The position numbers and the translations under genes are program-made. The notes beneath the pieces were generated by a model. It saw only the letters and a list, made by a program, of their open reading frames with translations, was not told where the DNA came from and made no database searches. DNA of 15,250 nucleotides, from NCBI GenBank assembly GCA_035290885.1, contig DATDTL010000048.1:1-15250 (forward strand). Reading direction: 5' to 3'. The stretch comes from JACQID01 sp035290885 (GTDB taxonomy: Archaea > Aenigmatarchaeota > Aenigmatarchaeia > GW2011-AR5). Shown one piece after another: positions 13,044 to 15,250 of the stretch; within the stretch, counting starts at the first letter, position 1; every line of letters begins with the position of its first letter.

Positions 13044-14678
13044 ATGAACCAGTTTGGAGGACAGCCGATTTTCATACTGCCTGAGGGTTCTCTCAGGAAC
13101 ACGGGCAAGGATGCACAGAGCAGGAACATAACCGCGGCCAAGGCCGTTGCAGAGAGCGTGAGAACGACGCTCGGCCCAAAAGGTATGGACAAGATGCTCG
13201 TCAACTCCATAGGCGACGTGACGATAACGAACGACGGTGTCACGATACTCGAGGAGATGGAAGTAGAGCATCCGGCCGCAAAGATGATGGTTGAAGTTGC
13301 GAAAACGCAGGAGAGCGAAGTCGGGGACGGCACCACTACCGCTGTCGTCATCGCAGGCGAGCTTCTGAAGAAGGCGGAAACGCTGCTTGAGCAGGAAGTT
13401 CACCCGACGGTCATAATAAGAGGCTACAGGCTGGCAAGGACGAAGTCTATGGAAATATTGAACTCCTTCGCGACAAAGGTGGCGCTTGAAGACGAGGATC
13501 TTCTCAGAAAGATAGCCATGACTGCCATGACAGGCAAGAGCGGCGAGACTGCCAGAGACAGCCTGTCTGCGCTTGCGGTGCAGGCAGTGAAGCTCGTGGC
13601 TGAGAAGCAAAACGGCTCTGTGAAGATAAACAAGGACGACGTCAAGATAGAAAAGAAGCACGGCGCGAGCATGGAAGACTCCGAATTGATAAAAGGCCTT
13701 GTGATTGACAAGGAGATAGTTCATGCCGGCATGCCCAAGACCATCAAGGGCGCCAAGATAGCGCTGCTTGACTGCGCGCTGGAAGTAAAGGAAACCGAAA
13801 GAACCACGGAGATACGCGTCAACACCCCCGAGCAGCTGCAGGCGTTCCTTGAACAGGAAAGCTCCATGCTCAAGAACATGGTCAAGAAAGTCGTGGATAG
13901 CGGCGCCAACGTCCTATTCTGCCAGAAGGGCATAGACGATCTGGCCCAGCATTACCTTGCCAAGAACGGCATAGCCGCGGCAAGGCGCGTAAAGAAGAGC
14001 GACGTGGAGATGCTGGCCAAGGCCACCGGCGCCAAGATAATATCAAGCGTGGACGAGTTGTCCAAGGCTGACTTGGGATACGCAGGCATGGTCGAAGACA
14101 AGAAGATAGCCGGCGAGGAAATGATTTTCGTTCGGGAATGTAAGGAGCCAAAGGCCGTCTCCATACTTGTGCGCGGAAGCACGGAGCACGTGGTGGACGA
14201 GGTCAAGAGGGGCATGGACGACGCCGTTCTTGGCATCATAGCCGCGCTTGAAAACGGAAAGGTGGTGTTCGGAGGCGGATCGTCTGAAACCGAACTTTCA
14301 AGGCGCCTGAAAACCTATGCCGATTCCGTCGGCGGACGGGAGCAGCTCGCAATAAACGCCTTTGCAGAAGCGCTCGAAGTGATTCCGCGTACCCTGGCTG
14401 AAAGCACGGGCCGCGACCCGATAGACATACTGGTGGACCTTCGCACAAAACACGACAAGGGCGGGGAAACGATGGGCGTGGACGTGTTCAAAGCGGCCGT
14501 CGCCGACATGAAGCAGATGGGCGTCGTTGAGCCGCTAAAAACGAAAACGCAGGCAATAACGTCCGCTTCCGAAGCCGCGGAAATGATCCTGAGGATAGAC
14601 GACGTCATAACGTCCAAGTCCACGGGAGGCGGCGGCCCTCCCATGCCACCGGGCGGGATGGACGGCATGGGCGAGTAA
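13044..14678 (+). CDS. ths: Thermosome subunit (group II chaperonin)
   Basis: The 544-residue protein is a subunit of the double-ring ATP-dependent archaeal chaperonin that folds cytosolic proteins. N-terminal GGQPIFILPEGSLRNTGKDAQ leads into the equatorial domain with TTLGPKGMDKMLV, NDGVTILEEM and the nucleotide site GDGTTTAVVIAGELL. The intermediate and apical domains occupy roughly residues 145-400, with TTLAEST-type residues returning in the C-terminal equatorial part: VFGGGSSETELSRRL, then LAESTGRDPIDILVDLR. The tail is the typical GGGPPMPPGGMDGMGE. Length is normal for the family. The Shine-Dalgarno sequence and leader distinguish it from its leaderless neighbours and suggest high, regulated translation. 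The gene is flanked on both sides by double-hairpin repeats. Confidence 0.97.
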   Translation: MNQFGGQPIFILPEGSLRNTGKDAQSRNITAAKAVAESVRTTLGPKGMDKMLVNSIGDVTITNDGVTILEEMEVEHPAAKMMVEVAKTQESEVGDGTTTAVVIAGELLKKAETLLEQEVHPTVIIRGYRLARTKSMEILNSFATKVALEDEDLLRKIAMTAMTGKSGETARDSLSALAVQAVKLVAEKQNGSVKINKDDVKIEKKHGASMEDSELIKGLVIDKEIVHAGMPKTIKGAKIALLDCALEVKETERTTEIRVNTPEQLQAFLEQESSMLKNMVKKVVDSGANVLFCQKGIDDLAQHYLAKNGIAAARRVKKSDVEMLAKATGAKIISSVDELSKADLGYAGMVEDKKIAGEEMIFVRECKEPKAVSILVRGSTEHVVDEVKRGMDDAVLGIIAALENGKVVFGGGSSETELSRRLKTYADSVGGREQLAINAFAEALEVIPRTLAESTGRDPIDILVDLRTKHDKGGETMGVDVFKAAVADMKQMGVVEPLKTKTQAITSASEAAEMILRIDDVITSKSTGGGGPPMPPGGMDGMGE

Positions 14679-14771
14679 TAGTAAATAACACGGATTTTGC
14701 AACATTTTATAATGTTATTTACATATAGTAAATTGCAGCCAAAAGTTCCATTATTATTGCAATTTACTATA
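14679..14771. repeat. Third, sequence-divergent double-hairpin block
   Basis: GTAAATAACA (14681-14690) pairs with TGTTATTTAC (14713-14722). TATAGTAAATTGCA (14724-14737) pairs with TGCAATTTACTATA (14758-14771), 14 bp perfect. The outer ends TAGTAAAT and ATTTACTA are also inverted repeats. It begins immediately after the thermosome stop and shares the plan, but not the arm sequence, of the two other copies. Confidence 0.75.
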
Positions 14772-14780
14772 GTCTTCTGA

Positions 14781-14796
14781 CTTTTCTTTTTTCTTC
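14781..14796 (+). terminator. T-rich terminator downstream of the thermosome gene
   Basis: CTTTTCTTTTTTCTTC follows the hairpin block by a few bases and is a plausible archaeal oligo-T terminator. Confidence 0.5.
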
Positions 14797-14876
14797 TGCC
14801 AAAACGGGCGGAATTTTTATCATCTGCAGGTTTGCGCTACCTGTTCAGTAAAGCACGAAGATATGTTGCGCGGGTT

Positions 14877-15021
14877 TTATAGTTAACCCAATAAAGATTC
14901 CGTGCATGATTTATCGGGTTCACATATAGTTCCCAAAGAAGTAATACATGGTCGGGCCTTGCTTGACCTGTACAGGAGAACCATGGTTCTCATAGTATCT
15001 TGCTTCCTTGGAGAACTATAA
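14877..15021. repeat. Double-hairpin repeat element, copy 2 (longer)
   Basis: The 145-bp copy has the same 8-bp termini as copy 1 and the same linker CACATATAGTTCCC. Hairpin 1 is AACCCAATAAA (14885-14895) with TTTATCGGGTT (14910-14920); one pair is changed compensatorily relative to copy 1 and one is mismatched. Hairpin 2 arms are 14925-14940 and 15004-15020. Its loop has 47 bp more than copy 1, including a 16-bp palindrome GAGAACCATGGTTCTC (14976-14991). Confidence 0.85.
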
Positions 15022-15024
15022 AAG
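15016..15024 (+). promoter_or_regulatory. TATA box for the methyltransferase gene, supplied by repeat copy 2
   Basis: CTATAAAAG is formed by the right terminus of the repeat plus three flanking bases and is centred about 23 bases before ATG 15043. Confidence 0.5.
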
Positions 15025-15042
15025 TTGGTAGCGATAATTATT

Positions 15043-15250
15043 ATGATGCCTCAAGCCCGTATGCTTCTACGGAAGGATATCGACTCTATGGCGGGTATCA
15101 ATGGCTTGGAGTTTCCAAAGGATTTTTTAAATAAAATCATCTGTGGCGATGCCCTCACTGTGATGAAACAAATACCGGATGAATCAGTAGACTTGATAAT
15201 CACTTCGCCCCCCTATAATCTAAAAAATTCCACCGGCAATGGAATGAAAA
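15043..15250 (+). CDS. DNA methyltransferase, N6-adenine/N4-cytosine type (3' end beyond window)
   Basis: Only the first 69 codons are visible. After an N-terminal leader the frame reads KIICGDALTVMKQIPDESVDLIITSPPYNLK. GDAL..M..IPD.SVDLI is the usual entry to the catalytic fold, and TSPPYN is motif IV (S/D-PPY) of amino-methyltransferases that modify adenine N6 or cytosine N4. Motif IV before a visible SAM motif FxGxG suggests a beta-type order, as in many restriction-modification and solitary enzymes. The start could be ATG 15043, 15046 or 15088 (MAGINGLEFP); the TATA box favours 15043. Its AT-richer sequence and the adjacent repeats suggest recent acquisition. A partner endonuclease, if any, would be outside the window. 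Confidence 0.88.
   Translation, partial: MMPQARMLLRKDIDSMAGINGLEFPKDFLNKIICGDALTVMKQIPDESVDLIITSPPYNLKNSTGNGMK

Noticed and set aside
12764..15021. CRISPR array as the explanation of the repeats
   Set aside because: Only two full copies exist about 2 kb apart, each an internally paired element of 98-145 bp, without regular spacers or cas genes.

Overview
The window is archaeal chromosomal DNA. It carries a fibrillarin gene and a Nop5 gene (the archaeal box C/D RNP proteins), ribosomal protein S17e, a thermosome subunit, an archaeal-type UMP kinase, a cyclic-2,3-diphosphoglycerate-synthetase-like GTPase, intron-containing tRNA genes, and TATA boxes about 24-26 bases upstream of start codons (mostly leaderless genes). 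Compact packing, ATGA start/stop overlaps and tRNA introns at unusual positions suggest a small-genome, DPANN-like archaeon (Micrarchaeota or Diapherotrites would fit). That placement is inference only.

Layout. 1-2937 (minus strand): the GTPase gene, cut by the window edge, then the nop5 - HAD phosphatase - fibrillarin operon (transcribed right to left, coupled by ATGA overlaps). 2997-3197 (plus): rps17e. 3194-4375 (minus): type I isopentenyl-diphosphate isomerase followed by an alpha/beta hydrolase. 4587-5660 (minus): phosphomevalonate kinase, divergent from 5772-8000 (plus), PEP synthase. 7992-10376 (minus): an operon of diphosphomevalonate decarboxylase, a Nudix hydrolase and mevalonate kinase. 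With the isomerase, these genes encode every step from mevalonate to IPP and DMAPP by the classical (PMK plus MVD) route, which is uncommon in archaea. 10498-10587 (minus): tRNA-Val(CAC) with a 17-nt D-loop insertion. 10686-10766 (plus): a possible 26-residue membrane peptide. 10741-11400 (minus): UMP kinase. 11544-12011 (plus): a conserved-looking protein of unknown function. 12053-12121 (minus): a 22-residue lysine-rich peptide gene with strong signals. 12248-12769 (plus): an unknown ORF that runs into tRNA-Ile(UAU) (minus, 12638-12752), which I read as carrying two introns. 13044-14678 (plus): thermosome. 15043 onward: start of a DNA methyltransferase.

The most unusual signal is a repeated structured element bracketing the thermosome gene. 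Two copies (12764-12861 and 14877-15021) have 8-bp terminal inverted repeats (TTATAGTT/AACTATAA) around two tandem hairpins. One stem shows a compensatory G-C to A-T change between copies, and the loop of the second hairpin differs by 47 bp. A third block (14679-14771) has the same plan with unrelated arm sequence. The right terminus of the second copy also supplies the TATA box of the methyltransferase gene. This looks like a small mobile or structured-RNA element family that I cannot name.
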